The notes under the pieces were generated by a model, which saw nothing but the letters and a program-made list of their open reading frames with translations, searched no databases and had not been told where the DNA came from. Below are positions 18,734 to 28,265 of a DNA stretch of 64,000 nucleotides, piece after piece (the stretch's first letter is position 1; the number at the start of each line of letters is the position of its first letter). The translations under genes were made by a program, and so were the position numbers. The DNA comes from Mycobacterium pinniadriaticum. Its GTDB lineage: Bacteria; Actinomycetota; Actinomycetes; Mycobacteriales; Mycobacteriaceae. The stretch covers positions 124,001-188,000 of the forward strand of contig NZ_JAPJDO010000009.1 of the NCBI RefSeq assembly GCF_026242045.1. Direction: 5' to 3'.

Positions 18734-20175
18734 CCGAACTGCTCATCGATGGGCGGCTATCCGTCGGCGGGTCGGGCACGTTCAGCACCATCAACCCGGC
18801 CACTGAGGAGCCGATCGGGCCGGCCGCCGACGCGGACGCCGCGGACATGGACCGGGCGATCGGCGCGGCGCGCCGCGCGTTCGACGACACCGACTGGTCG
18901 CGTGACGTGGCGCTGCGGGTGCACTGTCTACGCCAGCTGCGCGCAGCGCTGAACGCCGAGATCGAGCCGATGCGCGACGTGACCGTCGCCGAGGTGGGAG
19001 CCCCGATCACCTTCACCCACGGCCCACACCTGCAGGGCCCGGTCGACGATCTGGCATTCCCCGCCGATATCGCCGAAAACTATTCGTGGAGAACTGATCT
19101 CGGGGTGGCATCCCCGATGGGGATCTCGTCTCGGCGCGAACTCGTACGGGAGCCGTACGGTGTTGTCGGCGCGATCACCCCGTTCAACTTTCCGCATCAG
19201 ATCAATCTCGCCAAGCTCGGCCCGGCACTGGCGGCCGGCAACACGGTGGTCCTCAAGCCGGCTCCCGAGACCCCGTGGTGCGCCGCCCATATCGGGCGAA
19301 TCATCATCGAGCGCACCGACTTTCCGCCAGGCGTCGTCAACGTTGTCACCGGCAGCGACCCGCACCTGGGTGCGCGGCTGGCCGAGGACGCCAGGGTGGA
19401 CGTGGTGTCGTTCACCGGGTCGTCCGCCACCGGTGCGTCCGTGATGGGCGGCGCGGCGCAGACCATCACCAAGGTGTGTCTCGAACTCGGTGGCAAGTCC
19501 GCCTTCATCGTCCTCGACGACGCCGACCTGGCGCGGGCCTGCGGCGTCGCCGCGCTGGCCGTTTCCCGGCACGCCGGGCAGGGCTGCGCGTTCACCACTC
19601 GACTGCTGGTGCCGCGTGAGAGCTACGACGACGCAGTCGAGGCCGCCGCCGCGGCGATGTCGGGTATCGCGGTCGGCGACCCGACCGATCCGGCCACGGT
19701 GTGCGGACCGTTGATCTCAGCGCGCCAGCGTGATCGGGTGCAGGGCTATCTGAATTTAGCTGTGGCCGAGGGTGGTTCGTTCGCCTGCGGCGGCGGAAGG
19801 CCGGCCGGCCTGGACCGGGGATACTTCATCGCGCCGACCGTGATTCGAGGACTGGACAACTCGGCGCGGGTGGCGCGCGAGGAGATCTTCGGGCCGGTGC
19901 TGGTGGTGCTGGCTCACGACGGCGACGATGACGCCGTCGGCATCGCCAACGACTCACCGTACGGTCTGTCGGCCGCGGTGTGGGGTGCCGATCCGCAGCG
20001 TGCTGCGGGTGTGGCCGGGCGGTTGCGGACGGGCACCGTCAGTGTCAACGGGGGAGTCTGGTATTCGGCCGACGCTCCGTTCGGGGGTTACAAGCAGTCG
20101 GGCAACGGCCGCGAGATGGGTCTGGCGGGTTTCGAGGAATTCCTGGAGACCAAGGTGATCGCCAGCGCGATGTAG
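18730..20175 (+). CDS. NAD(P)-dependent aldehyde dehydrogenase
   Basis: 481 residues of the ALDH superfamily. TPFNFP and LKPAPETP form the cofactor and active-site Asn region, FTGSSATG is the Rossmann loop, LELGGKSA carries the general-base Glu and GQGCAFTT the catalytic Cys; EEIFGPVL completes the signature. It oxidises an aldehyde to the acid; substrate unknown. It is translationally coupled to arcA (ATGA overlap), an association whose metabolic sense is not obvious. Confidence 0.9.
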   Translation: MTELLIDGRLSVGGSGTFSTINPATEEPIGPAADADAADMDRAIGAARRAFDDTDWSRDVALRVHCLRQLRAALNAEIEPMRDVTVAEVGAPITFTHGPHLQGPVDDLAFPADIAENYSWRTDLGVASPMGISSRRELVREPYGVVGAITPFNFPHQINLAKLGPALAAGNTVVLKPAPETPWCAAHIGRIIIERTDFPPGVVNVVTGSDPHLGARLAEDARVDVVSFTGSSATGASVMGGAAQTITKVCLELGGKSAFIVLDDADLARACGVAALAVSRHAGQGCAFTTRLLVPRESYDDAVEAAAAAMSGIAVGDPTDPATVCGPLISARQRDRVQGYLNLAVAEGGSFACGGGRPAGLDRGYFIAPTVIRGLDNSARVAREEIFGPVLVVLAHDGDDDAVGIANDSPYGLSAAVWGADPQRAAGVAGRLRTGTVSVNGGVWYSADAPFGGYKQSGNGREMGLAGFEEFLETKVIASAM

Positions 20176-20269
20176 GCAGCCCAGCGACGTGACTGCTGCA
20201 GATTCACCTGCACGTTACTTTCCGTAAGCAACCAGTCGGCGAAGCCGTGATACACCTGCCCTGGTAATT

Positions 20270-20285
20270 GACGCACGCGTGCGTC
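20270..20285. promoter_or_regulatory. Perfect 16-bp palindrome upstream of the PGRS-HAD gene
   Basis: GACGCACGCGTGCGTC reads identically on both strands. It lies 32 bp before ATG 20318 and covers the alternative GTG at 20279. Its position suits an operator, but GC-rich palindromes of this size can occur by chance. Confidence 0.35.
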
Positions 20286-20317
20286 GGGCTGTCGGGTGGA
20301 AGGTTGGGAACCGGTTG

Positions 20318-22657
20318 ATGGGCTTTTCCCTGGGCCGGGTCGGGGGCTTGGCGATTGCGTTGGGTGCGGGCGCGGCGGTGATGGCATTCATGCCGGTGGC
20401 GTCGGCTGACACCACGACAGGATCGTCGTCGCGGCACTCGACCGGTCATACGAAGCAGTCGAAGCCCAAGGTCGGATCCCACGCGTCCCGCTCGGCCACA
20501 TCGAAATCGGGCCCGGCGAGCCGGCCGACGGCGAGGGTGGCGGGTGCCCGATCCGCGGCAGCGGTCCCCGCTCTGCCCGCGCCGGAGGAGGTCGTGCGGT
20601 ACTTCGTCGGCAACGGGACCGCCGCGCACCCCGACGGCGGGATCTTGGTCGGCAATGGCTACAGCTGGACTGCGTCGTCGTGCACCACGGTCTGCAACGG
20701 AGGTAACGCTGGGCTGCTCGGCAACGGGGGTGCCGGCTACAACGGTGGCGACGGCGGGAATGCGGGCTGGATCGGCAACGGCGGCAACGGTGGTGCCGGC
20801 GTCGACGGCGGGGCCGGAGGAACCGGTGGGGTCGGCGGTCTGCTTGCCGGAAGTGGTGGTAGCGGTGGTGCCGGTAGCGCCGCGACCGCAGCGGGTGCCA
20901 CCGGTGGCGCCGGCGGTGCCGGCGGTGGAGTTGGCCGAATCTCTTTGTGGGGCAATGGTGGTGACGGTGGTGCCGGCGGTGCCGGGATGTCCGGCGGATC
21001 CGGCCAGGCCGGAGGTGACGGCGGAATCGGTGGTACTGGCGGCGCCGCCGGGTTCATCGGTGTCGGTGGCGCGGGTGGCCAAGGCGGTGCGGGCGCGGCG
21101 CTCGGTTACGGCCTGTCGGCGGGGACCGGCGGCATCGGCGGCGACGGAGGCAATGCGGGCTGGGTCGGCGACGGCGGTTCCGGTGGAGCGGGACTGACGG
21201 CCGCGGCCGGCGGCTCCGGTGGCAGGGGCGGCTTGTTCTTCGGCAGCGGTGGCGCCGGCGGGGCTGGTGGTGAAGCGAACCCCGGTGGCATCGGTGGCGC
21301 CGGTGGTGACGGCGGCAGCACCGGATTGTTGTCGCTGTGGGGTAACGGCGGCGCCGGTGGCTCGGGCGGCGCAGGTGGTTTCGGCTATGCCGGCGGCGCG
21401 GGCGGGGCCGGCGGCAACGGCGGTGCCGGCGGCGCGGCGGGGCTGTTCGGCATCGTCGGTGCACGAGGGGCCCGGGGCGATGACGGAACCGACGATATGG
21501 TTCCGGCTCTCGATCCGACGGGCTGGTCGACCACCGTCTACCAAAACCTTGTTCAGGCCATCAGCCGGGACGCCGGACAGGGCAAGATCGCCGTGTTCGA
21601 TTTCGACAACACCACCCAGGCCCGCGACGTCAGCGAGGCGATGATGGCGTATGTCCAGCTGAACGGCGTCATTGATCCGACCACATTGTCGACAGCACTG
21701 TTTCCGTCGTTTATGACGTCCACTGGCGAAGTGTCGGTCACTCAAGGTGTGTACACGTACTACGAGGCACTGCTGGACTCGTTGTCGAATGACCCGTTCG
21801 GCGAGTATTCGAGCCTGACGATGCCCAGTTCGGTGTTCGACGGGTATTCGGTCGATGATTTCGTCGGCGTGACGTCAGCCGTCTACGACAACGGAGCGGC
21901 TGAGGCCGACCTGACCACTGGACAAGAGTCGATGATCTTGGGCGCCGGGCAACCCTTCGTCTATCCGCAGATGGCCGACCTGCAGGGCAACCTGATCGCT
22001 CACGGCTACCGGGTGTACATCGTCTCCGCCGGGATCACCTGGGCGGTGCGCTGGATGGTGCAGAACGCGGAAAACCCGACCATCGCTGCGAAGTACGGCG
22101 AGGACGCGACGCTCCCGCTGGACCATGTCATCGGGATCAACACCGTGATGAAGGACAGCACCACGGGCCAGCTCGTCACCGACTACGAGCTGACGTTCCA
22201 AAATCCGGATGAGGCCTACATCAACCTCGACCCGACCCGACTCTCGCAACTCGGGATCACAGCAATGCCGGATGGCTTGTCGTCCTGGCGTGGAGGCAAG
22301 GTGGGCGCCATCGTCAACTACATCCTGCAGGGCCCCATCTCGGTGGGCGATTTGTTCTTGGTGGGTGGCGATTCCACCGGTGACATCGAGATGCTCAACG
22401 AGGCCGGTGTCCACCTGACGATCGATCGGATGGATCAGCCCGACCTGGTGCAGGCATTCGTCGACAACGCGGCGGCCAATCCGGCGGGGTTGTGGTTGAT
22501 GCAGCCGACCATCGAAACGGCGCCTGTCGGGTTCCTGCCGACGCAGTGCGAGATGAACACCAAGATCGCGAATTACCCGAACCTGACTCAATCGGTCGGT
22601 GAGTCCTTGGCGACGCTGACCGGTTCAGGACGCTTGGGATCGTTCGGAGCTTGCTAG
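20318..22657 (+). CDS. Exported PGRS-like protein fused to a HAD-superfamily phosphatase
   Basis: 779 residues. Signal peptide (residues 1-30, [15 protein letters not shown] then VASA-D), a Ser/Thr/Lys linker to about 90, a PGRS-entry segment ([20 protein letters not shown]), a Gly-Ala-Asn repeat domain from about 126 to 387 and a HAD phosphatase domain from about 400. HAD motifs: DFDNTT with D428, D430 and T432, VSAG as the Ser motif, Lys in WRGGKVG, and GGDSTGDIE with D685 and D689. All catalytic residues are present. There is no PE domain, so export should use the Sec signal. Start 20318 is chosen for the signal peptide; GTG 20279 would add 13 basic residues. Confidence 0.85.
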   Translation: MGFSLGRVGGLAIALGAGAAVMAFMPVASADTTTGSSSRHSTGHTKQSKPKVGSHASRSATSKSGPASRPTARVAGARSAAAVPALPAPEEVVRYFVGNGTAAHPDGGILVGNGYSWTASSCTTVCNGGNAGLLGNGGAGYNGGDGGNAGWIGNGGNGGAGVDGGAGGTGGVGGLLAGSGGSGGAGSAATAAGATGGAGGAGGGVGRISLWGNGGDGGAGGAGMSGGSGQAGGDGGIGGTGGAAGFIGVGGAGGQGGAGAALGYGLSAGTGGIGGDGGNAGWVGDGGSGGAGLTAAAGGSGGRGGLFFGSGGAGGAGGEANPGGIGGAGGDGGSTGLLSLWGNGGAGGSGGAGGFGYAGGAGGAGGNGGAGGAAGLFGIVGARGARGDDGTDDMVPALDPTGWSTTVYQNLVQAISRDAGQGKIAVFDFDNTTQARDVSEAMMAYVQLNGVIDPTTLSTALFPSFMTSTGEVSVTQGVYTYYEALLDSLSNDPFGEYSSLTMPSSVFDGYSVDDFVGVTSAVYDNGAAEADLTTGQESMILGAGQPFVYPQMADLQGNLIAHGYRVYIVSAGITWAVRWMVQNAENPTIAAKYGEDATLPLDHVIGINTVMKDSTTGQLVTDYELTFQNPDEAYINLDPTRLSQLGITAMPDGLSSWRGGKVGAIVNYILQGPISVGDLFLVGGDSTGDIEMLNEAGVHLTIDRMDQPDLVQAFVDNAAANPAGLWLMQPTIETAPVGFLPTQCEMNTKIANYPNLTQSVGESLATLTGSGRLGSFGAC
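20693..21477 (+). repeat. PGRS-type glycine-rich repeat with 393-bp internal duplication
   Basis: Encodes GGxGG/GNGG motifs. Two long blocks align end to end: GGDGGNAGW starting near 20744 and again near 21137, each followed by a GG-LLx[13 protein letters not shown] segment and then by (I/L)SLWGNGG. The offset is 393 bp or 131 codons, showing an old duplication of the whole repeat unit. Confidence 0.7.
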
Positions 22658-22726
22658 CGGGCGGGTTCTCCGCGCGACTGGGACATCGAGCCGATCCCGG
22701 CGTGATCCACATATAGTGCGGAGAAC

Positions 22727-24466
22727 GTGTCCGACTTGCCGTTCGACCCTGATGCGCTGCGCGCCCGATACGCCCGCGAGCGTGAGGTCCGGCTGCGCGC
22801 CGACGGGATCGCCCAGTACGTGGAGGTGGCGGGTGATTTCGCGGGGTTCGCGCGCGACCCGTGGTCGGACCAGCCGCCGACCCGTGATCCGCTGACCGAC
22901 GAGGTTGACGTCGCGATCATCGGCGCCGGATTCGGCGGCCTGCTGACCGGGGCGCGGCTGCGTGAACTCGGTGTTCGGTCCATCCGGCTGATCGACAAGG
23001 CCGCCGACGTCGGCGGCACCTGGTACTGGAACCGGTATCCCGGTATCGCGTGCGATGTCGAATCCTATGTCTACATGCCGCTGCTGGAGGAGGTCGGCTA
23101 CCTGCCGACCGAGAAGTACGCCAAGGGCCCGGAGATCTTCGCCCACTGCCAGCGCATCGCCGAACACTACGACCTCTACCGCGACGCCTGCCTGCACACC
23201 GAAGTCCGGCAAATCCGGTGGGACGAAGACCTGTCGCGGTGGATCGTGGAAACCGACCGCGGTGACGCGATCCGCGCCCGGTTCGTGTCGATGGCCAACG
23301 GCTATCTGCAGAAACCAAAGCTGCCCGGCATCCCGGGCATCGCCGCGTTCACCGGGCACACCTTCCACACCAGTAGGTGGGATTACGACTACACCGGAAA
23401 AGACCTGGAGCTGTTGGCCGACAAGCGCATCGGCCTGATCGGAACGGGTGCGACCGCCGTGCAGTGCGTACCGCATCTGGCGCGTGCGGTGGGGCACCTG
23501 TCGGTGTTCCAGCGCACTCCGTCCTCGGTCGATGTGCGCGACAACCGACCGACCGATCCGCAGTGGGCCGCCGGTCTGACGCCTGGCTGGCAACGTCGAC
23601 GCATCGAGAACTTCCAGCAGCTCACCGCAGGCGGCCAGGCCGACGAGGACCTGGTGGCCGATGCCTGGACGTCCATCACCAAGACCCTGCTGGTGATGCG
23701 GGATGGCGAGCTGGCCGATTTCGCGAAGATGGAGGAGATCCGGGCCCGCATCGACGCGATCGTCGCCGACCCGGACACCGCCGAGGCGCTCAAGCCGTGG
23801 TACGGCTACTTCTGTAAGCGGCCATGCTTTCACGACGACTACCTGGCAAGTTTCAACCGGCCCAACGTGACTCTGGTGGACACGCACGGACAGGGCGTGC
23901 AGTGCATCACCAAGCGGGGCGTCGTCGTCGACGGGGTCGAGCACGAGATCGACTGCCTGATCTTCGCGACCGGTTTCGAAGTCGGCACGGAATACGCGCG
24001 GCGCACCGGCTTCGAGGTCGTGGGACGCAGTGGGTTGACGCTGACCGAGAAGTGGCGTGCCGGGGTGCGGACCCTGCACGGGCTGATGGTCGAGGGATTT
24101 CCGAATCTGTTCGTGGAAAGTATTGCGCAGTCCGGCTTTACGGTGAACTTTCCCTACCTTCTCGACGTCCAGGCCTCGCATGTCGCATGGATCATCGCGC
24201 AGGCACTGGCACGCGAGGTCACCCGGCTCGAACCGACGTCCGCCGCCGAAGAGGGGTGGGTCGATACCGTGGTGGTCAGGTCGGCCGGCACCGCCGACCG
24301 CGCCCGGTCCTGCACGCCCGGGTACTACAACCGCGAGGGGCAGGCCAACGCCATCACCCGGCAGGGCAGCTTCTTCTACGGCACACCAACCGAATACGCC
24401 GATATCCTGGCGGCCTGGCGGGACGGCGGCGCGCTGGAGGGACTCCAGATCGGCGGCACCCGGTGA
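22727..24466 (+). CDS. Type I Baeyer-Villiger monooxygenase (flavoprotein)
   Basis: 579 residues. FAD loop IIGAGFGGLL, the BVMO fingerprint FTGHTFHTSRWD (FxGxxxHxxxW), and the NADP loop LIGTGATAVQ occur in the expected order; VGGTWYWNRYPG and CDVESYVY are also typical. The enzyme inserts oxygen beside a ketone using NADPH and O2 to give an ester or lactone. TATAGT (22712-22717) places a start point about three bases before GTG 22727. The stop overlaps the start of a second monooxygenase. Substrate probably a cyclic or steroid ketone, but this is inference. Confidence 0.92.
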   Translation: MSDLPFDPDALRARYAREREVRLRADGIAQYVEVAGDFAGFARDPWSDQPPTRDPLTDEVDVAIIGAGFGGLLTGARLRELGVRSIRLIDKAADVGGTWYWNRYPGIACDVESYVYMPLLEEVGYLPTEKYAKGPEIFAHCQRIAEHYDLYRDACLHTEVRQIRWDEDLSRWIVETDRGDAIRARFVSMANGYLQKPKLPGIPGIAAFTGHTFHTSRWDYDYTGKDLELLADKRIGLIGTGATAVQCVPHLARAVGHLSVFQRTPSSVDVRDNRPTDPQWAAGLTPGWQRRRIENFQQLTAGGQADEDLVADAWTSITKTLLVMRDGELADFAKMEEIRARIDAIVADPDTAEALKPWYGYFCKRPCFHDDYLASFNRPNVTLVDTHGQGVQCITKRGVVVDGVEHEIDCLIFATGFEVGTEYARRTGFEVVGRSGLTLTEKWRAGVRTLHGLMVEGFPNLFVESIAQSGFTVNFPYLLDVQASHVAWIIAQALAREVTRLEPTSAAEEGWVDTVVVRSAGTADRARSCTPGYYNREGQANAITRQGSFFYGTPTEYADILAAWRDGGALEGLQIGGTR

Positions 24467-26031
24467 ACCGCCGGTATCTGATCGGACGGATGAGGGCGGC
24501 CGTCCGCCGGCGGCCCTCACCACGGGTGGCGATCATCGGCGCCGGGTTCGGCGGCCTGGCCGCGGCGGTGGCGTTGCGGCGCATCGGCGTCGACGATCTG
24601 GCGATCATCGAGCGTTGTGACGGGGTGGGCGGAACCTGGCGGTTGAACACCTATCCCGGTGCGGCGTGCGACATCCAGAGCCATCTGTATTCGTTCTCGT
24701 TCGCACCGAACCGGAATTGGAGTCGCACCTACGCGCGTCAGCCGGAGATCCTGGCGTATCTGGAGTCGGTCGCTGAAGACTTCGACCTGAGCCGGCACCT
24801 GCTGACCGGCACCGCGGTGCGCAGTCTGCGCTGGAACGCGGACACCTCCCGGTGGGATATCGATCTGGAATCCGTCACCACCGGAGGTAGTTTCGCTTTC
24901 TCGGCCGACGTGGTCGTCAGCGCAGTGGGTTTGTTCGGTGAGCCGAAGCTGCCGCAGATCGATGGTTTGGCCGACTTCGGTGCGTCGGTCATGCACACCT
25001 CCCGGTGGGATCCACATGCTGATTTCACCGATTGCCGGGTCGCGGTGATCGGCACGGGAGCCAGTGCCGTGCAGGTGGTTCCGGAGCTGGCGAAGGTTGC
25101 CGCCGAGGTGACCATCTTTCAGCGCACCTCGCCGTGGATGGTGCCCAAAGACGACCGCGCGTTCACCGGTGCCGAGCTCGACCGGTTTCGGCGCGGCCCG
25201 TGGGCCGCGCGCCGGGAGCGGTGGCGGTTGTGGAAGGAGCAACACGACAACACCGCACTGCGGATTGATGACCCGCTGGTGGCGGGCCGGCAGGGCATTG
25301 CGGAGGAATTCCTGCGCCGCAGCGTCGCCGACGACGAGCTGCGCGCGGCGTTGACGCCCGATTACCCGTTTCGGTGTAAGCGGGTACTGCTCGGTGACGA
25401 CTACTACGCCGCCCTGCAGCGGGACAACGTGTCGCTGGTGACCCAGCCCATCGACAAGATCACCGAGACCTCGGTATGCACGGCGCAGACGGTGACCGAT
25501 GTCGACGCCATCGTGCTGGCCACCGGATTCCAGACCAACCACTACCTGTCGGGTATCGATGTGACCGGCGTCGACGGACAGTCGCTGCATCAACGCTGGG
25601 GTGAGGAGCCCAGCGCCTACCTCGGCGTGGCGGTCAGCGGGTTTCCCAACTTCCTGATGCTGTATGGGCCGAACACCAACCAGGGTGGCAACTCGATCGT
25701 CTACGTCCTGGAGGCGGGTGCCCGGCTGGTCGCCGATGCGGTGGGCCGGCTCGGTCGCAAGGGAGGCACGCTCGAGGTGCGACCGGAGGCCGAGCGCCGG
25801 TTCAACGAGGAGATCGCCGCCGAGCTCGAGCAGACGGTGTGGACGCAGTGCGGCAGCTACTTTCGGTCACCGGCGGGCCGGATCGTCACGCAGTGGCCGT
25901 ATACCGAAATCGACTACGCACGGCGCACCTGGCGGTTACGCACCCGCGACTGGATCCACCGAACGAACGGTCACAGCCCCAGCGGCCAGGTTCCGATGAC
26001 GTCGGTTTCTTCCAGGCGATCCAGCTCCTGA
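24463..26031 (+). CDS. Second Baeyer-Villiger/FMO-like flavin monooxygenase
   Basis: 522 residues, a distant relative of the preceding protein. FAD loop IIGAGFGGLAAAVALR, GGTWRLNTYPGAACDIQS, and NADP loop VIGTGASAVQ are intact, but the fingerprint is degenerate: FGASVMHTSRWD has Ala where Gly is usual. It may be an atypical BVMO or an N- or C-hydroxylating FMO. GTG 24463 overlaps the upstream stop (GTGA). The last 61 bp overlap the 3' end of the opposing CoA-transferase gene. Confidence 0.87.
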   Translation: MNRRYLIGRMRAAVRRRPSPRVAIIGAGFGGLAAAVALRRIGVDDLAIIERCDGVGGTWRLNTYPGAACDIQSHLYSFSFAPNRNWSRTYARQPEILAYLESVAEDFDLSRHLLTGTAVRSLRWNADTSRWDIDLESVTTGGSFAFSADVVVSAVGLFGEPKLPQIDGLADFGASVMHTSRWDPHADFTDCRVAVIGTGASAVQVVPELAKVAAEVTIFQRTSPWMVPKDDRAFTGAELDRFRRGPWAARRERWRLWKEQHDNTALRIDDPLVAGRQGIAEEFLRRSVADDELRAALTPDYPFRCKRVLLGDDYYAALQRDNVSLVTQPIDKITETSVCTAQTVTDVDAIVLATGFQTNHYLSGIDVTGVDGQSLHQRWGEEPSAYLGVAVSGFPNFLMLYGPNTNQGGNSIVYVLEAGARLVADAVGRLGRKGGTLEVRPEAERRFNEEIAAELEQTVWTQCGSYFRSPAGRIVTQWPYTEIDYARRTWRLRTRDWIHRTNGHSPSGQVPMTSVSSRRSSS

Positions 26032-28265
26032 GCAGTCAAACCGAGTGACCCGCCGAGGATTTCGGTGTTGTGCTGTCCGAGCAGCGGAGCGGCGCTTTTC
26101 ACAAAGCGACCGGTGACCGGTGGCCGTGGGTAGGGCAGCGGGCCGCACAACGGATGGGTGACCGTCTGGAAGAAGGCCCGGGCCTGCAGCGCGGGATTGT
26201 CGATCACCTCCGGCGGCTGTACCACCGGCGCGGCTGGTATCCCCGCGGCGAGCAGCGCGGTGACGGTCCCGTCACGGGGCCGGTCCTTCAGCCAGTCGCA
26301 CAGGTGGGCGTTGATCTGGTCGGCATTGTCTGCGTTGCACTCGGTTTCGTGCGTCCAGTCCGGTCTCCCGAATATCTCTTTGAGGGCTTCCCAATCACCG
26401 TTGTGTCGGATGCTGACCGCGATCCACTGGTCGGATCCTGCGCAGGCATAGACGTTCTGGACGGGGAACTCGTGGCCGCGATTCCCTCGGCGGGTCAGCA
26501 GCACACCGGCCGCGTCGTGTTCGATGACCTGCAGCGCGCTGGCGTTGAGGACAACGTCGATCATCGGCACCTCGACCAGTTGGCCCTGCCCGGTGCGACG
26601 ACGATGCTCCAGGGCGGTGAGCGTGAGGAACGCCGCGTGCACACCCGCCAGTGGGTCGCACGCGCCGCGGGGTGCGGTGGGCAGTCCGTCGGGGTAGCCG
26701 GTGAGCCAGGCCAGCCCCGCGAGCTGTTCCATCGTCATCGCGAACCCGACCCGGTCGCGCCACGGCCCGTCGAGCCCGAACCCCGGCATGCGGACCTCGA
26801 TGATCTGCTCGTTGAACCGGCACAGGTCGGAGTAGCTCAGGCCGAAGTTCTCCATCACTCTGGGCGTGAAGTTCTCGACCACCACGTCGGCTTCGGCGAC
26901 CATCCGACCGAAAAGCGTTCTGCCGTCGTCAGATTCCAAATCCAATGTCACCGAACGCTTGCCGGAATTCACGCCGTGGAACACCCAGCTGTATTCCCAC
27001 CAGCGCTCGACGTCTTCGCGGAATCCGCCGGCGAAGCGCATCCCGTCCGGGCGCTGGACGGATTCGACCTTCACCACGTCGGCACCCAGCATGGCCAGCA
27101 GGTGGGTGGCGGTCGGGCCGGCCCAAAACGCCGTCAAGTCGACCACGCGGATGCCGTCGAGCGACAGGCCTGGGCGTTCCGGCCGTGATCCGCGGGGTGA
27201 CCAGGGCGCGGCGGAGTCGGTGTTGCCGAGCGTGGGTGGCGGGGCGGGTGGCAGGGGCGGGGTGCGGCTCATCCGCCACGGCGGGCGCGGGGCGCGGAAT
27301 CCGCCGGGATGGTCCAGGAATGACTCCCGGGCGACGAAATGGTCCATATCGGAGAGGGTTTCGCCGTTTCCGATGGCGGTCATCGGAATCCGGAACAGCG
27401 CGGCGAGCTCGACGATTTCCGCGACGGTGTGCGTGGCGAAGAAATCGGCGGTGCGCGCGCGGATGAGATCCCGCTGCTCCCAGCGGCCGACCTGGAAGCG
27501 CAGGTCGGGAATGTCGGCCAGATCGGGACACTCGACCATGGCGCAGAAGTCTTGCCACTGCTGTCCGGTGGCCATCGAGATACCGACGTAGCCGTCTTTG
27601 GCGCGTTCGACCGAAGGCACTTCCGTCGAACGGCCGACGACCTCCAGCAGCATCAATTCTTTCCGCAGCCAGGAGAACACCTGCATCGAGGTGGTCATGG
27701 CTTCCAGGACCGACATGTCCGCTCTCCCGCCGCGTTGGGTGGCGAGCGCGAAGAAGGCGGCATAGCTACCCGCGATGAATTCGCCGAGGTCTCCGCCGAC
27801 GGCGATCGGCGGGCGCTCGGGCTCGCCCCGTGAGCCCGTCGACCCGCACCACCCCTGCAGAGTGAACTCGGTGGCCGGCACGTCAGACCAGGGTCCGGTC
27901 CAGCCGAAGTCGGAGACGGTGACCACCGATGTTGCGCGGCACGCGATGTCCTCGGTGTGAAGGCCCATCGCGGCGGCTTCTGCCGGCGTCGCACCCAGGA
28001 TGACGATGTCGGCCGAGTCCAGCAGTTCGGACGGAACCGCCGGACTCGTGACGCTCCGCTTCCCGCCGGCGAGAAAGGAAAAGAACGGGCTGGTGTCGCC
28101 GGTCGGTGTGACACCCGTGGGCCGATAACGCCGAAGCCGGTGTCCGGCCGGCGGTTCGACCATTACCACGTCCGCGCCGGCATCGCGCAATAACTTGCCG
28201 CAATACGCGGTGGCGATCCGGTCACCGATCTCGAGTACCCGGATACCCGACAGTGGAGATGTCAT
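25971..28265 (-). CDS. Double-domain CaiB/BaiF (class III) CoA-transferase
   Basis: 764 residues, about twice the usual 400, formed from two tandem CaiB domains. The N-terminal copy (about 1-330) has DAGADVVMVEPP and GGDLGEFIAG; the C-terminal copy (about 370-764) has LGADVVKVES, NSGKRSVTLDL and CDPLAGVHA with the catalytic Asp. Class III enzymes move CoA between carboxylic acids through an aspartyl-CoA anhydride. A single chain could provide both halves of the interlocked dimer. The ATG overlaps the stop of the alcohol dehydrogenase gene, so both form an operon. Confidence 0.9.
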   Translation of the reverse strand: MTSPLSGIRVLEIGDRIATAYCGKLLRDAGADVVMVEPPAGHRLRRYRPTGVTPTGDTSPFFSFLAGGKRSVTSPAVPSELLDSADIVILGATPAEAAAMGLHTEDIACRATSVVTVSDFGWTGPWSDVPATEFTLQGWCGSTGSRGEPERPPIAVGGDLGEFIAGSYAAFFALATQRGGRADMSVLEAMTTSMQVFSWLRKELMLLEVVGRSTEVPSVERAKDGYVGISMATGQQWQDFCAMVECPDLADIPDLRFQVGRWEQRDLIRARTADFFATHTVAEIVELAALFRIPMTAIGNGETLSDMDHFVARESFLDHPGGFRAPRPPWRMSRTPPLPPAPPPTLGNTDSAAPWSPRGSRPERPGLSLDGIRVVDLTAFWAGPTATHLLAMLGADVVKVESVQRPDGMRFAGGFREDVERWWEYSWVFHGVNSGKRSVTLDLESDDGRTLFGRMVAEADVVVENFTPRVMENFGLSYSDLCRFNEQIIEVRMPGFGLDGPWRDRVGFAMTMEQLAGLAWLTGYPDGLPTAPRGACDPLAGVHAAFLTLTALEHRRRTGQGQLVEVPMIDVVLNASALQVIEHDAAGVLLTRRGNRGHEFPVQNVYACAGSDQWIAVSIRHNGDWEALKEIFGRPDWTHETECNADNADQINAHLCDWLKDRPRDGTVTALLAAGIPAAPVVQPPEVIDNPALQARAFFQTVTHPLCGPLPYPRPPVTGRFVKSAAPLLGQHNTEILGGSLGLTAQELDRLEETDVIGTWPLGL

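Noticed and set aside
17525..20175. Complete arginine deiminase fermentation operon
   Set aside because: No ornithine carbamoyltransferase, carbamate kinase or arginine/ornithine antiporter; the second gene is an aldehyde dehydrogenase.
20693..21477. Full PE_PGRS gene
   Set aside because: The N-terminus is a Sec signal peptide and a Ser/Thr linker; the PE domain with its conserved PE motif is absent.
20204..21745. 513-codon minus-strand frame rich in Thr, Ala and Gly
   Set aside because: It is the complement of the PGRS repeat, which gives open frames in several phases; the plus strand carries the signal peptide and HAD domain.
22625..24523. 632-codon minus-strand frame opposite the first monooxygenase
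   Set aside because: Shadow of a GC-rich gene; no recognisable motif.
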